In this document: positions 23,532 to 35,061 of the stretch, one piece after another
How the letters are laid out: each line of letters starts with the position of its first letter
How positions within the stretch are numbered: the first letter of the stretch is position 1
Source of the DNA: Sorghum bicolor
Lineage: Eukaryota; Streptophyta; Magnoliopsida; Poales; Poaceae
DNA: 64,000 bases
Direction: 5' to 3'
Assembly (NCBI RefSeq): GCF_000003195.3
Contig: NC_012873.2
Coordinates: 20,011,161-20,075,160 of the forward strand
Made by a program: the position numbers and the translations under genes
Notes under the pieces: model-generated
Seen by the model: only the letters and a program-made list of their open reading frames with translations
Told to the model about the DNA's origin: nothing
The model's database searches: none

Positions 23532-25075
23532 TGAAAGAGCATCTAGGCCCCTAGTGATTTCGGTGATTAATGACAATGTTGATTACTATGACTAACGTGT
23601 GTTTTGCAGAGCCAAAGTCATTAGTGAGGTCATGGTAATAGGTACTCAATGGACAGGGACGTACATGCCTACTTAATAGTGGAAATCGTTTTGGCTTTCA
23701 AAGGATGGATGGACATCGTCAAGACTAGACTAGGTCTAAGTGCCATATGGTGAAGAAGGGCACTTAGAGTAGTTTAGGACTCTATTTTCCTTTGACCGTA
23801 CTATTAAGAGGGGCTTTGATCTAGTAGCTTGACTTAGGCAAGGCTTTAGGTTTAGGTGTGGTGCACACTTGGTAAACCTAGCACTAGGCAGCTCAAAGAT
23901 AGTCCTTAGATCGAGAGGAACCAACTTCATTTTGGAGCGATCGTGTTTCGACGAAGTTGGGGTGCCTAAGTAGGCATCAGATGCTGCACCGGACGCTATG
24001 TGAGTGCGTCCGGTGAGGTCCTTAGCCGTTGGAGGGTTTTGGTGCTTAGGGTTAGGCACCGGACGCTGGCACTGGACTCACCGGGCAGCGTCCGGTCCCA
24101 CACCCAGGGTGGTTGTAATCTTCCCTTGAGCACTGGACGCTAGCACAAGACGCACCGGGTAGCGTCCGGTCCTAAACTCAGGGAGTTTGTAAAACTCCCT
24201 GGAGCACCGGACGGTGCCACCAGACGCTGAGAGGTAGCGTCTGGTGACCTGTCAGACGCAGGTATAGTAAGCCGTTGTGTCACCGGAGGCTCGGTGCAGA
24301 GCGTCCGGTGCAACATCAATAGCGTCCGGTGACCCCGTTTTCAGTGGAAAACGGTTGGCTAACCTTTGGACTTCGTGGGGTGTATTTATACTCCTCCAAC
24401 TCGTCCATGAGAGGTCTCTTGCCCATTTGAACATCAGAGAAACTTGTTGTGGAGCAAGAGACTAGCAAGAGCCTAGAGAGGATTGAGTTTTGAGTGATTT
24501 CTTGAGAGAATCCTTCTCTAGTGAATTCCAAGAGTCAAGTGTGCATCCACCACTCTCTAGTGCCTTGTTTGGGTCAAGTGAGAGTTCTTTGCTTGTTACT
24601 TTTGGTGATCGCCATCACCTAGACGGTTCGGTGGTGATTGGAGGCACGAAGACCGCCCGGAGTTCTTGTGAGTGGCTCGTGTCAAGCTTGTGAGCGGTTT
24701 TGGGCGATTCACTGCGACGGAGTGTCGAAGAATCAGCCCGTAGAGAGCACTTGGTCCTTGCGCGGACCAAGGGCGACCAAGACCCTTGCGCGGGTGCTCC
24801 AACGAGGACTAGTGGAGAGTGGCGACTCTCCGATCCCTCGGCAAAACATCGCCGAGCACTTTCTTCCACTACTCCTTTACATTCTAGCATTTACTTTGTG
24901 TTTTTACATTCTTAGAATTGCCATTCTAGAATAGGATTGGAACTAGGTTGCAAAACTTTTATCCGGTAGCTCTCTAGTCACACTAGGCACAAGGGGTTGA
25001 ATTGGAGCTTATAGGTTGCTTAAATTTTTAGAGAAGCCCAATTCACCCCCCCTCTTGGGCATCTTGATCCTTTCA
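23532..25075 (+). mobile_element. Sirevirus 3' LTR (complete)
   Basis: Starts TGAAAGAGCATC, ends CCTTTCA, 1544 bp. The palindrome zone (about 23985-24330) has extra CACCGGACGCT/AGCGTCCGGT units compared with the 5' LTR, explaining the roughly 100-bp length difference. It is followed by TACAA and the resumed protease of element F. Confidence 0.93.
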
Positions 25076-25449
25076 TACAAGAAGCTTGAGCATGGAACCC
25101 TATAACCAACATCAATGTGCTTACAACTAGCAGATCAATTAGTTCGACACTCGTTGGGCATCGCCGAAAACATTCCAGTCAAGATAAGAGACTTCCTTGT
25201 GCCAGTAGACTTCGTGGTACTGGACATGTGTCCCGACTCAAAAGTGTCATTATCCTTGGAAGGTCATTTCTGATCACTGCCAATGCCCACATTGATGTCG
25301 GGAAAGGAGAAATCAAGTTCAACATAAACGGACAAGAAGAACACTTCACATTCAAGCCCAGATCAGAGAGAGACTCTATAGTGAAGGAAGTTTATGAAGA
25401 AGAATCACTAGAGACACCATCTCTGGAGGAAGGTAATTCAGAAGATTAA
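25076..25449 (+). pseudogene. Element F protease, resumed 3' part
   Basis: Continues the F protease after the Sirevirus (YKKLEHG...; CLQLADQ; PVDFVVLDM; then RSFLITANAHIDVGKGEIKFN) and ends EEGNSED-stop, exactly like D (49936-48794). Breaks: a TAA in the first line and a 1-nt loss near 25248 that shifts frame. No RT follows; the next element is noncoding spacer and a promoter. Confidence 0.88.
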
Positions 25450-26129
25450 AAGATTTGGAGGTCCACCTTGGGGGACCTAAAAATCTCAAACCCTCGCCGG
25501 GAGGAAAATCGGTATTTATCCATATTGTTTAATTTCTTGCATAATTAATTCTTGCATTAGTCATATTTATTCATAGCATTATTATAATAATCAAAAGCCT
25601 CATATAAATAATATTTATGGTGTCTAACAACCCATATTTATTAATTATTGTGGAGGCACAAAAATATTTTCCATTATCATTCAAATAAGTTTCAATTCTC
25701 ATAGTTTTTTCTGCATTATATTATAGCAACCTTCTAGAAGCATGACCCACACTCCTTGGGTCCCACATGTCATACACCAAATCTTGTGATCCACCATGTT
25801 TCCACTCACCAGCATTTTTCCACCAACCACCACCCACTCAACATTATTCTGCGTGAGAGCTGAGCAATGGAGGGAGTGGAGAAAAAGCAGCCAGTATGGC
25901 CACCAAAGGTGGGCGCCCGCCCACCTACAGAGGGCGCCCGCCCTGTCCCTCCTTGAGCCTATAAAAGGCCACCTCCTGCCTCCAATTTCTCCACACAAGC
26001 ATTCCAGAAAACCACGCAAGTTTCAGTTTTCAGTTTCAAGAGAAGGAGCTCTAGTAGTGAAGTAAAAAGGACAGAGGAGAGAAAGAGAAGAGTGAAAGGG
26101 AGGTTGGTAGTCTTTGAGTGAGAGAGTAT
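25450..26129 (+). promoter_or_regulatory. Element F internal promoter upstream of ORF1
   Basis: Spacer after the protease, then twin GC boxes GGGCGCCCGCCC at 25911-25922 and 25932-25943 (21-bp period) and TATAAAAG at 25960-25967, 16 bp after the second box. The same arrangement with the same 16-bp gap occurs in D (48302 down to 48246, minus). A 5' leader resembling that of D follows until it is cut at 26129 by the left LTR of D. It presumably drove an ORF1 that is no longer attached in this window. Confidence 0.7.
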
Positions 26130-27646
26130 TGTTGACACTAGCTAACACCACTTAGATACTAGGTTGTCATCCCCAGCATGGTGCAAGAGTGTACAAAGGT
26201 ATTTATAAATGTAAAGACTCTCTAGAAAATAATCTATTCTATCCGCAAGCGCACAGATAAAACACCTCATTGTAGCATTTCACCATGATAAGTATTTCAG
26301 GTATCGTTATTTATAATTTTGCTTAAGAGAACAAAAGGGATGAAATTAAAATAAGGACAAAATCTATCAAGGCATAGACTAGAGATAAACTTGTAAGAAC
26401 ATGATTACTAATGAGAAACTCGTCACACAGTCACTTACTTTGGCAGGGGGTAAACCATAAAGATAATGATAATGAATTATAAGTTCATGGGTAAATAACA
26501 CAGCGATTAGAAAATAGACTACTCCTCATATATGTAGGTGACGTCGGATTAGCTAGAGAATAGATTCTAAGTTATCTACTATCTACTAAGTCATAATCTA
26601 CTCTAGTTATCTACAAGATCATATATAGCATAAAAGACTCTTCATTCATGTATAAGGAACATTGATAAAGTAAATCAGAGCATCGCAAGACTTACTCCGC
26701 AATACAAGTTCTGCCTGTCCTATCAATGGAGGGTGGACTATATAATAATCAACGAAGCTGTCACTATCGCGAACTACCACACAACCCGGCCAATAGGATA
26801 TATTTGCAGGTAAATAACATCTAAGCACCATGCCCACATGTGATCTACCACTTAACTCCCTCGCGTCAAGAGCTAAGCGCTTTGCAAACTTATACATAAA
26901 CTCATTATCAATCATCTATATCAAATATAGAACTAGAGTAAACTAAGAGCATAATAAATAGAGACATAATGCAATTAGAACAAAGTATTAGAGAAAGATA
27001 TGAATAATACCAATCTTTATTACCGAAGATCCGAATCCAGAGCGTAGTGCTCTACTTCTCTAATTGCTATCTAATCAAACCTCTAAACTTGAAGGATTAG
27101 GAAGTAGCTAATTCTTATTCTCTGTGGGAGAGAAGCTCTAAACCCTAACTTTGATAGCTACCTCTGATAATGATTTCTTCCCTTCTCGTCTCTCCTCAAG
27201 GAGTGGAGAGGCCTTGGTTATATAGTCCTTTCAAGTGAATTTGGGCCGTCAGATCAAACCGACATTGATTGTATGGTTTAGATTCATCATTTAGGTCGGT
27301 GGAGCGTAGTCCCGAAAGAGAGTCCTGATTGGACTCTAACCCTGAGCGGGCGCCCAAGGGGGGTGGGCGGCCGCCCTGCCCCTGAGCCCGATTGTCTTCT
27401 CGTTTGTTCCCGTGGCTTCTGGACTCTTCTAGATTGAGGAAAATTGCGCGGCACGTAATTATCTTGTTGTAAACATGACATGTGGGCCTTCTCTCCATAT
27501 TTTCTGATAACCCCCTGTAGAAATAGATAAACACCAAAGCTCGTGGAATTCTGTCAGATAAAATACTAATTCTAGATGTTTGGTGCATATTGATCCTTTT
27601 TCATGTTTATTTGATTGTTAATTTTAGTACTTAAGGACCGTCAACA
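26130..27646 (-). mobile_element. Element D, left LTR (3' LTR on minus strand)
   Basis: On the minus strand it begins TGTTGACGGTCC (27646) and ends ...GTGTCAACA (26130), 1517 bp. GC boxes at 27365-27376 and 27344-27355; the TATA box is at 27224-27218 after 119 bp; the hairpin is at 26241-26258. It is inserted in the F leader (AGTAT before it). Its partner in the D assembly, 51416-56392, points the other way and differs at many positions, and the outer flanks (AGTAT vs GTTAC) do not form a TSD. Confidence 0.9.
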
Positions 27647-29425
27647 AACTCCTCCAAGCTTACCCTTTGCTCATCCCTGAGCAAACAGCTAAACTCAGAT
27701 GGATCAGGAGTTGCTTCGATGTTTTCTTTCCTGACAGGCACACATGCTTTTACATAAAATTCTTCCAGATTAGAGTGAAGTGTCATGGAGCTTAGTACCT
27801 GTACCTAAGTCTTAAGTAATTGAAAGACAAAATAATTAAGTCAAGCACTATTCTTCCTGCCTATACTTCACCTTTGTGCTAGAGTTTTTCATAAGTTTTC
27901 AAAATAAAACTCAGAGTTCCCAGCAATGATTCTCTCAAGTCTCTCTATATGTGGTATTTATGGATCCTTACCAAAAATGTCACTTACCTATAGCTAATGG
28001 AATATTCAAGTGGAGCTCATAGGTGTGAAAAACAACTCATACATATGTTGTCTAATCGAGCCATGGATCCAAAGGAACTCAGCATATAATTAAATCAAGA
28101 TGTGCATGTGTGGTGGAGTAAATGATAGTGATGGTAAAAATGTATAAGTGATAGTAAAACTTACTTCTCATTGCTCCTTATATTGCTACCTCTCCTCTTC
28201 TTTGATCTTTGCTTTGGGAGAACATGGGCTATCTCTCTTTTTTTTAGGTGGGTAGTAGATACCCTTAATTGTACTGTCGGACACTTGTCCATTTTTTCCG
28301 CTCAAGTGGACATCTTTGTACCCCTAATTCTACTCCAGACACTTGTCCATTTTTACCTCTCGTCTCACTCTTTTTCTTTCTTTTTCGAGGTTCCAGGCAC
28401 TTACCCCTTTTTATTTCCTCACATATTTTTGCATAAGCCATGCCTCTTCTGCATTGAATCTTTTTAGAGAGAGAGAGAATAACAATATTTGGGACAGTGA
28501 GTGATAATATTTTTAGCAATTTTAATAAATGGTCATGGATGGTGTAGTAGATGTGTGTAAGTTAATATCTTAATTCAATCACATGAAATGCTCCTAAGGG
28601 TCTACACAGCTCGATCAAACTCAATGTGAATATAAGTAAAAAATTTTATAGCAAGTATGGCTGTGGTAGGTAGTTTGTTATGCTAGGAACTCATCATGTG
28701 ATTTGTAAGTTTTCAAAATAAATCTCCAGAACTTAGTGGAGTAGGAACAAGATAAACAGTAGCTCAACTTTATATCATGCCTTTCTCTTACCTAGACTTT
28801 AGTTTTATGCTTCCCAAAGATAGTAATTTTAGTTTTAATAATTCCTGGAAGAACTCTAATATAAAAGCTAGGTACTTGAAAGTAAGCAACAGAGGAACTG
28901 TTCATTATTTCCATCATACATCTTTTTGGTCTTTTTATTTTTTTTCTAGAGATTAACACTTAGCAGATAAATAAAGCACACTTATCTACACACTCTTTTT
29001 ATTTTGTTTTCATGTTTATATAATGCAGTAAATTAAAACAAGAAAATATTTATTGGGTTTTCTAAGTTTTTCTCTTTAAGATAAGTAAAACACTAAAACA
29101 GAAAAAAAACAATTAAGAAGAGCTAATAAAAACTTACTTGATAAATTGGGGAGGAACTCCCCCAAGCTGGATGTTGATGTCGGTCTTACCCGATGTTCCA
29201 GAACCGCATCATGGTTGTGATGTTGTAGTTCATTGTTGTTGTATCTTGTCTCGGCTCTTGTACTGCAGTGGTGTGGTCCTGATTCTATTTTTGTTGTTCT
29301 TCCAAGAGTCGTCCATGTTCTGCTTGCGTATTCTGGATGTCGAGAAGGGTGTTGTCGGTGCGGTTGAAGAAAGCGCTGGCCTCTTGGTAGTAGTCATTTG
29401 TGAAAGCATAGGAGGTGTCGGAATA
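27647..29425 (-). repeat. Element D 3' noncoding tail
   Basis: Minus-strand tail between ORF1 and the LTR. It has the purine tract next to the LTR, the hairpin TTTGCTC-AGGGAT-GAGCAAA (27685-27666), and inverted repeats with 4-nt spacers at 28279-28290 (GGAC/GTCC), 28337-28348 and a mutated third near 28396. The rest is AT-rich. Small open frames here have no recognisable content. Confidence 0.8.
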
Positions 29426-29784
29426 TCATCCTGCATCGAATTGGGGCGGAGGCCTGGATCCTGAAGCTCCATATGGATCAGTGGAGTACCTGCCCGTATG
29501 GAAAGGCGGGTTTGTCCACTGGTGATCTTGACTCTCCGGCCATGTCTCTTGTGTTGGTTCTTGTGGTTGCGCATGTCGAACCCATGGGTCTCGAAGGACT
29601 AGGGGGTTGTAGTCGCTATAATGCAAGTGTGCTGCTTCTTCTGGCCCGGGATCAGCTCCATACCATGTGCATTCTTGATGGGTGGTCATCCTTTCGGATG
29701 CCACTCGTTGTGGATCTCTCTGATTCACCGGTGTTGCTGCAATCTCAATCAAAAAATTTTGAACAACGTAGAGGCCACGGTTCG
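29426..29784 (-). pseudogene. Element D ORF1, C-terminal part
   Basis: Reading on the minus strand from the C insertion: NRGLYVVQNFLIEI... then a Q/P/H-rich tail (CTWYGADPGPEEAAHLH...) to a stop at 29426. It joins in frame with the part that ends at 46939 (...IRLHNPN) across the C insertion and its GTTCG TSD. The counterpart in C is LPNPGLYLYNS. See 46939-47901 for the rest of the gene. Confidence 0.82.
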
Positions 29785-31835
29785 TGTTGGCATTTCTTAA
29801 CGTCATCACTAAGAATAGGGTTTAATCCGTCCTCAGCAACGATGTCAGAAATGTCGTGATAACACTTACTAATGCAATCACCAAGATTAGAGTATAAATC
29901 TATCCTAAGCAACGGTGCCAGAAATGCTGGTTAGTGTTTCTTAGCGTTGCTACCTAGAATAGGGTTCTGCTCTACTCATGATAATGACATTGGCAGTGTT
30001 ATATTGGCAGATCCGTAGCATCACCACCTTAAATAGGAAGCTAGATCTACCTTCCCGATAACGGCGCCTTATTACCGTTAGGGTAGGGTTCCAATTCTTG
30101 ATCATGGTAGTGGCACTAGGATTGCCATGTTGGTATTCCTTAACAAGTCACTAGCTCGGCGCATGTCTAGCAACAGTGTTAAGTATATACTGGGGTGATA
30201 GTTCCTTAGGTTTGGAGTTTAAGTACCGCAAGCGGACGGGAATTATCGTGTAGTATTTCAACCCGGGGATTTACCGAGTGTCGTATTTATAGGTTCGCTC
30301 TAAGGAAGGCTTAATATGTTAAGGATTCTAAGATAAGCATAGATCAAAGTAATTATGATAGCAATAATGGAATCAAAAGTCATAGCAGGTGATAAACATT
30401 ATATGTAGAATAGTGATCCATCACAATCTAGGCATGGCATATGGGCTAAGGAATAAAAAGAGACTAAAACAATGAATTGAATCAAAGAATAAACAAACAA
30501 CCTATTGGAGCGGTGTGGTCCTAGATACAGATCATGTCATAGAACAAGTTGATCATGTAATTATACTACTTAGATCTAGTCCTGTGTTTAGATGGTTTGG
30601 GAGGTTACGTGAGTACTGGTCTGCCATCAACCTCCGCAACTATTTAGACTCCTACACCCTAGCCGAACGTGGGGGAATGCCAAGGACGGACAGGGCTGTC
30701 ACCACCTGCCGCCATCCCCTCAACCGTGGACTAGGACAATGCATTTACCCAGCCTTTACACCCAAGCATCATGCTTACGTGCAAAGAACCTACTCGGACT
30801 CCCCCGGGTCCCTGACCCTACGGATCGACAGGTAAGAAGCCCGAGCTTACTCAAAAGAGCATGATAAACCACCATCTTCACACAAAGCTATTTCTAGGCA
30901 ATTAATTAAGATGAAGCAATTAGAATAAAGTCCTAAGTGAGAATAATAGAACATACACTTAGCACTAGTTCATATAATACACTACTAGCCCTAGGGTAGC
31001 ATTATACTATAAGAACTATATACTAAAATGTATGTCATATCATTTTCACTAGAACTATATTCTAGTTCATATGCTAGCATCATAAAACAGGGCCTGTGAT
31101 CTATGTCATATACCATAGCATAAGAACTATACTCTAGTTCATATGATGAACTATATCGGACATGATAAGGCATGGACTTGGAGTAAGGATATTCTTTAAT
31201 CATACCCAAGTTTCTCTCCAAGGAGCCAAGCCCTCCTTGATAGCTCACCCAACTCTCTCTCTAAAAGCTAAAAGGAAAAACTAAGAAGAGGTAGTGCCCA
31301 AATGCCTTGAAGGTGGAGTGTTGATTGTGAATGTGATGAGATGAATGGAGCCTCCCTCTCACCCTCCTTAAATAGGTGAGGAAGGTCGGTTCCCCAGGGT
31401 GTAAACTACAATTTGCACGCGGGGACTGCGGGAGGATAGGCTCAGCACCGCCTCTGCGAAAGGCGGTGCCGAGATGGACTAGGCCAGGGTCGGCCGACCC
31501 TAGGGGGCGGCCGCCCCCTGGTGGGCCCCGCTGGCCCCGGCCCGAAGCCCGTTGCCTTCCTCTCAGGCCCCTGAGTCCAGATCCACCTGCAAATTGATGC
31601 ACTTCTATATTGGGCTTTTGGGTACTTGTTTATTTGCGCATTTTTTTGACGTGTCGGATTGGGCCTTTTTATTTGCTTTCCACCTGTATGCCTCTATATG
31701 ATCTGCAAAACACAACTTGCACTACATGTGGAACTTGGTAAGCATTTAATAAGTATATGTGAGTAAAATACATGCTTTTCTTCCTTTGCATGTACTATGT
31801 TGGCGGGGTAAATATGTCATTAAGAACCGCCAACA
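29785..31835 (-). mobile_element. Element C 3' LTR
   Basis: TGTTGGCAT...CGCCAACA on the plus strand, 2051 bp. It contains the uninterrupted version of the B target site (AAGTCACTAGCTCGGCG, near 30143-30160). Palindromes GGGTCGGCCGACCC (31487-31500) and GGGGGCGGCCGCCCCC (31503-31518) lie upstream of a minus-strand TATTTAAG (31376-31369). The hairpin variant CCG-TCCGCTTG-CGG is at 30226-30239. The end at 29785-30140 carries degenerate tandem units that look like repeated LTR-end/primer-site junctions. Confidence 0.92.
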
Positions 31836-32935
31836 AACTCCCCCAAGCTTACCCCTTGCTCGTCCTCGAGCAAGAAGCTAAGATCTTGGTTGTTGATCAG
31901 GAGTTGCTACAATATTTTCACTTCTATCCAGTACATACCTTCAAACAAGAATTGTCCTTTGAATTTTGAATAGATATGTCATGGGGCTTATTGCTCATAC
32001 CTTTGGTCCTTAAGCATTTGCAGGATGGATTTGATCAGATCGAGCGCTATGTCCCCAGTTCTTTACTTCACTTTTGTTTTGGAGTTTTTTGATTTTCAAA
32101 ACTTAGCACATTTATTTGTCAAATTAAACAATGGATCCAAAGAGAAAGTTAATCATACCATTGAATTTTTGAAAACTTTTTCTTTTCCATCATTCCCTTT
32201 TTGTCTATTAGAGACACATGGCTATGTGGCTAATTCTACTGTTGGGCACTTGCCCATTTTTTTATTTTTATTTTTTCGAGGTTCCGGACACATGTCCCTT
32301 TTTATTTCCTCGTGACCTTTCTTTTTGAGGTTTCGGACACATGTCCCTTTTTATTTCCTCGGATGCTTTTTTTTCTTTTTCATAGCCATATGCCTTCTAA
32401 CAAACTTTTGAGATGATAACATAATAAAATATTTTTGTTTTCAATGGTATGACAACCTCTCAAAGGGTCAACAAAGCTTAATCTAACTCAATGTGATTAT
32501 TTTATTTTTGTAAAAACTCCAGAACTCTAGCGTTGTTTAGAACAGGATACTAGCAGCTCAGATCATCACAAATATATCCATTAATTACTTTAGACTTTAG
32601 ATAGAGCATTTTGTAACCCACGCATTTAATCATTTTATTAATTTGGAGAATTCAAGGTTGAAACTAGATACTGGAAAGAAATTACGATAGAGCAACTATT
32701 CATCATTTCAGCAAGGAAGAAGCATATATCTTACATCACATATAAGAGTGGAATTATATTTTTGTCTTTTTAGCATTTTTCATTTTTTTATATGCAATAA
32801 CTAAAACATGAATTTAACTAATGGAAATTTCATAAAGTAAACATGCTAATTTAAAATTAAGGATGCATGAAAATAAATATGCAATGCAGATAACCTCGGG
32901 ATTGGGGGTCCTCCCCCAAGCTAGCTTCTGGCCTA
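31836..32935 (-). repeat. Element C 3' noncoding tail
   Basis: Minus-strand tail with purine tract, hairpin CTTGCTC-GAGGAC-GAGCAAG (31874-31855), and three inverted repeats with 4-nt spacers: 32244-32255 (GGGC/GCCC), 32286-32297 and 32335-32346 (GGAC/GTCC). No gene is seen. Confidence 0.8.
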
Positions 32936-34484
32936 CTAATCGGGGTTGTACCCCATGTACCGCCAGAAGTCTTGGGACTGTTTCAGCAGCTGATCTTGGC
33001 GAGCTTGCATTTTTTCTTGCTGCTGCTGGTGCCAGGCCTGTTGTTGCTGTTGCCATAGCAACCCTTGCTGGTGCCACTCCACGGCCTGCTGGTGGTGCGC
33101 ATCAGTGGTTTGGATGTGTTCTTGGAGAGTATCTTGGATCTCATCCATGCGCACCACCAGTCCCCCAAGCTGAGCTTGGAGGCGCTCCAAGTCGGTTCGG
33201 CCTACTGTGGAGGCCGAAGGATGTTCTTCTGGTGATTCGGCCCTCCAGCACGATTGTTGTTCCCAAGCGCTGGAATCCGCCTCAGCCCACCTCTCAACAC
33301 CTTGTGTCGGCATGGGTGTGTCCCACCCCGACTGGTAGATCGGCTGTGTATAGGAGGGTGGTGACTGGGAGCTGGATCTGCCGATGTCCCTGCCAGAAAC
33401 ACTACGCCTTCGCATAGTTTCAGCTGTCTGCAGGTCAAAGGTTAGTCTCCCAGAGTTATACAAGTATAGACCCGGGTTAGGTAACCGGATTACGTTTGTA
33501 TACCATGGGAAATAAAACACAAGACCGCCCGCATTATCTCTTTTCAAATGGTGACCTTGGATAAGATAGGTTTCATTAATCATGGTGCGTGGAATTTGAA
33601 TATAATCAAGATCTTTCCCTTCCAACGCACCAATGGCTGTGGCCACACGTGTTTTGAGTGAAGTCAAAGAGATAGGGATGGTTGTCTTGATTATATCTAA
33701 CCAATGCCTTACAATTTCTTGCACAGGCGCAACTTTTATTTTCATTCTAGCCGCGTAAAGTAACCTCATTTCATTTACTCGCACAACGCGGGTATCCTGG
33801 CTAGGAAACATTGTTATGGATAGCCAAAGGTGTAAAAACCTTAGAGTGGGATGTTGGATGTGGGCATTTCTAGGATAGTATTTTCCAGTGTGAACTTGCC
33901 CCGTGATTTCTTCCCATATCCTTATTAAACCCTTTTGTGGCTTGCACTAAATCAAGAGAGCATCTTTGATGAAAACCAAGGTATTTGCTTAAGTCTTTCC
34001 AAAAGATAGCATATTCATTTCCAAATAAACGAACAGAAATACCTTCATATGTTTCTCTTAAAGTGCATATGAATTTAATGGTAAGGGTATAGGATCCATA
34101 CTCAGTTATGGGGTGAATGTTGTCCCACCCGGTGGCTTTCCATATGGAGAGGAATTCAGAGTCCATACCGATGTTGGAGAGGAGCGAGTCGTCGTAGACC
34201 GGCGTATGGAGGAAGATCCGGTCCTTGAGCATGTTGTAGGCTTGATGTTCTCGATCACCCACCAAGTCGAATTGGTGGGCTCCTCCTTCATGTTGTTCCT
34301 CCTCTTGTTCCTCTTCTTCTTCCTCTACCTCTTCCTCTACCTCCTCGATCTCCGGGGATTCTTCCTCAGTGGAAGGACTCCATCGGGGATCGATGTAGTA
34401 TGAGGAAGTGCTCTAGGGTCGCTTCGAGGATGACCTCGTGACTCTTTTAAACGCCCCCAAAACTGTTTTGCCGAACCTTTTCAT
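32936..34484 (-). pseudogene. Element C ORF1, Athila-ORF1-like
   Basis: Starts at ATG 34484 (MKRFGKTVLGAFKRVTRSSS). A TAG at 34415-34413 is followed in frame by a Glu-rich stretch and a globular region (MDSEFLSIWKATGWDNI...; FWKDLSKYLGF). A 1-nt shift near 33930 precedes the remainder (HPTLRFLHLWLS; RVNEMRLLYAARMK), ending in a Q-rich coiled-coil tail with tryptophans and YMGYNPD at 32936. Resembles the Athila ORF1 family and aligns with D ORF1. Its role in the retroelement cycle is not known. One stop and one frameshift make this copy inactive. Confidence 0.78.
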
Positions 34485-34657
34485 GGTGCAATGCTTGCAC
34501 CAGTGGATAGCTAGCTTGGATAGGTGATTTTTTTGTGAGGTTTCTGCTGGTGGTTGGTTGGAAATAGCAAAGATGTGAAAGTGTTGCTTGGAGAGTGAAG
34601 ATGGAAGTGATGAAGTGAAGTGAGAATGGGTGGAGAGGGCCACACCCGAACCCCTGG

Positions 34658-34776
34658 TATTTATAGTTCGAAAATGCAGGTGGATTTGGGGTGAGGGCAA
34701 CGGCTAGGAGCCTCCCCCAGCTGGCCGTTGGCCAGAGCCGTTGGGGGGGTCGGCCGACCCTAGGGGCGGCCACCCC
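34658..34776 (-). promoter_or_regulatory. Element C internal promoter for ORF1
   Basis: On the minus strand: palindromes at 34776-34763 (GGGGTGGCCGCCCC-like) and 34760-34747 (GGGTCGGCCGACCC), then TATAAATA at 34665-34658, about 175 bp upstream of the ORF1 ATG. The same palindrome pair and the block ATTGATGCACTTCTA (34851-34865; in the LTR near 31594-31608) occur in this element's own LTR, so the internal promoter looks like a copy of the LTR U3 region. Confidence 0.68.
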
Positions 34777-34865
34777 CTGGTGGGCCCCGCTGCTCCCCAG
34801 CTTTTGTCTCCATCTTCCAACGGCTAGTTTTTGAAGTTTTCCGTTGGCATATTGATGCACTTCTA

Positions 34866-35061
34866 GGTGAAAAAATGACTTTTGCAATTTCTAACATTTA
34901 TTTGTAAAATTATTATTTTCGAAAAATTTAGAAAAATTATTTTTCTACTATTTTATTTTATTTCCTAGCTAAAAATGAATTTTTGAATATTTTTCAATTA
35001 TATATATATATATATTTAAGATAACTACTGATTACCTTCGGCGGAGGCTCAAAAAAAATGT
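34866..35061 (-). repeat. AT-rich spacer between C gag and C internal promoter
   Basis: AT-rich noncoding stretch with a (TA)n run near 35000-35018. No gene and no protease remnant is visible, so gag ends here without the protease found in D and F. Confidence 0.6.

Larger units (their letters stand above)
12227..25075 (+). mobile_element. Sirevirus-type Ty1/copia element, 12.8 kb
   Basis: Order: LTR, iMet-like primer site, gag, protease-integrase-RT-RNase H, env-like third ORF, polypurine tracts, LTR. This order, the long third ORF after RNase H, several AAGGGGGAGA-type purine tracts and LTR palindromes identify a Sirevirus (Maximus/SIRE) lineage. It sits in the protease of element F: the right flank is TACAAGAAG and the left flank GTCTAC. 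The 5' LTR has lost its first bases (TGAAA) and probably two bases of the left TSD, so TACAA remains whole only on the right (25076-25080). Confidence 0.92.

Noticed and set aside
28171..28467. Plus-strand frames in the D tail (for example 28171-28467) as genes
   Set aside because: They lie antisense in a noncoding retroelement tail made of low-complexity and inverted-repeat sequence; the related tail at 50578-50886 has different unrelated frames.
30515..30835. 106-codon plus-strand frame (and its copy at 45586-45945) as a gene
   Set aside because: It is antisense within the C LTR and overlaps the conserved GTGGTGC...GTGACAG block; its presence in both LTRs reflects LTR identity only.
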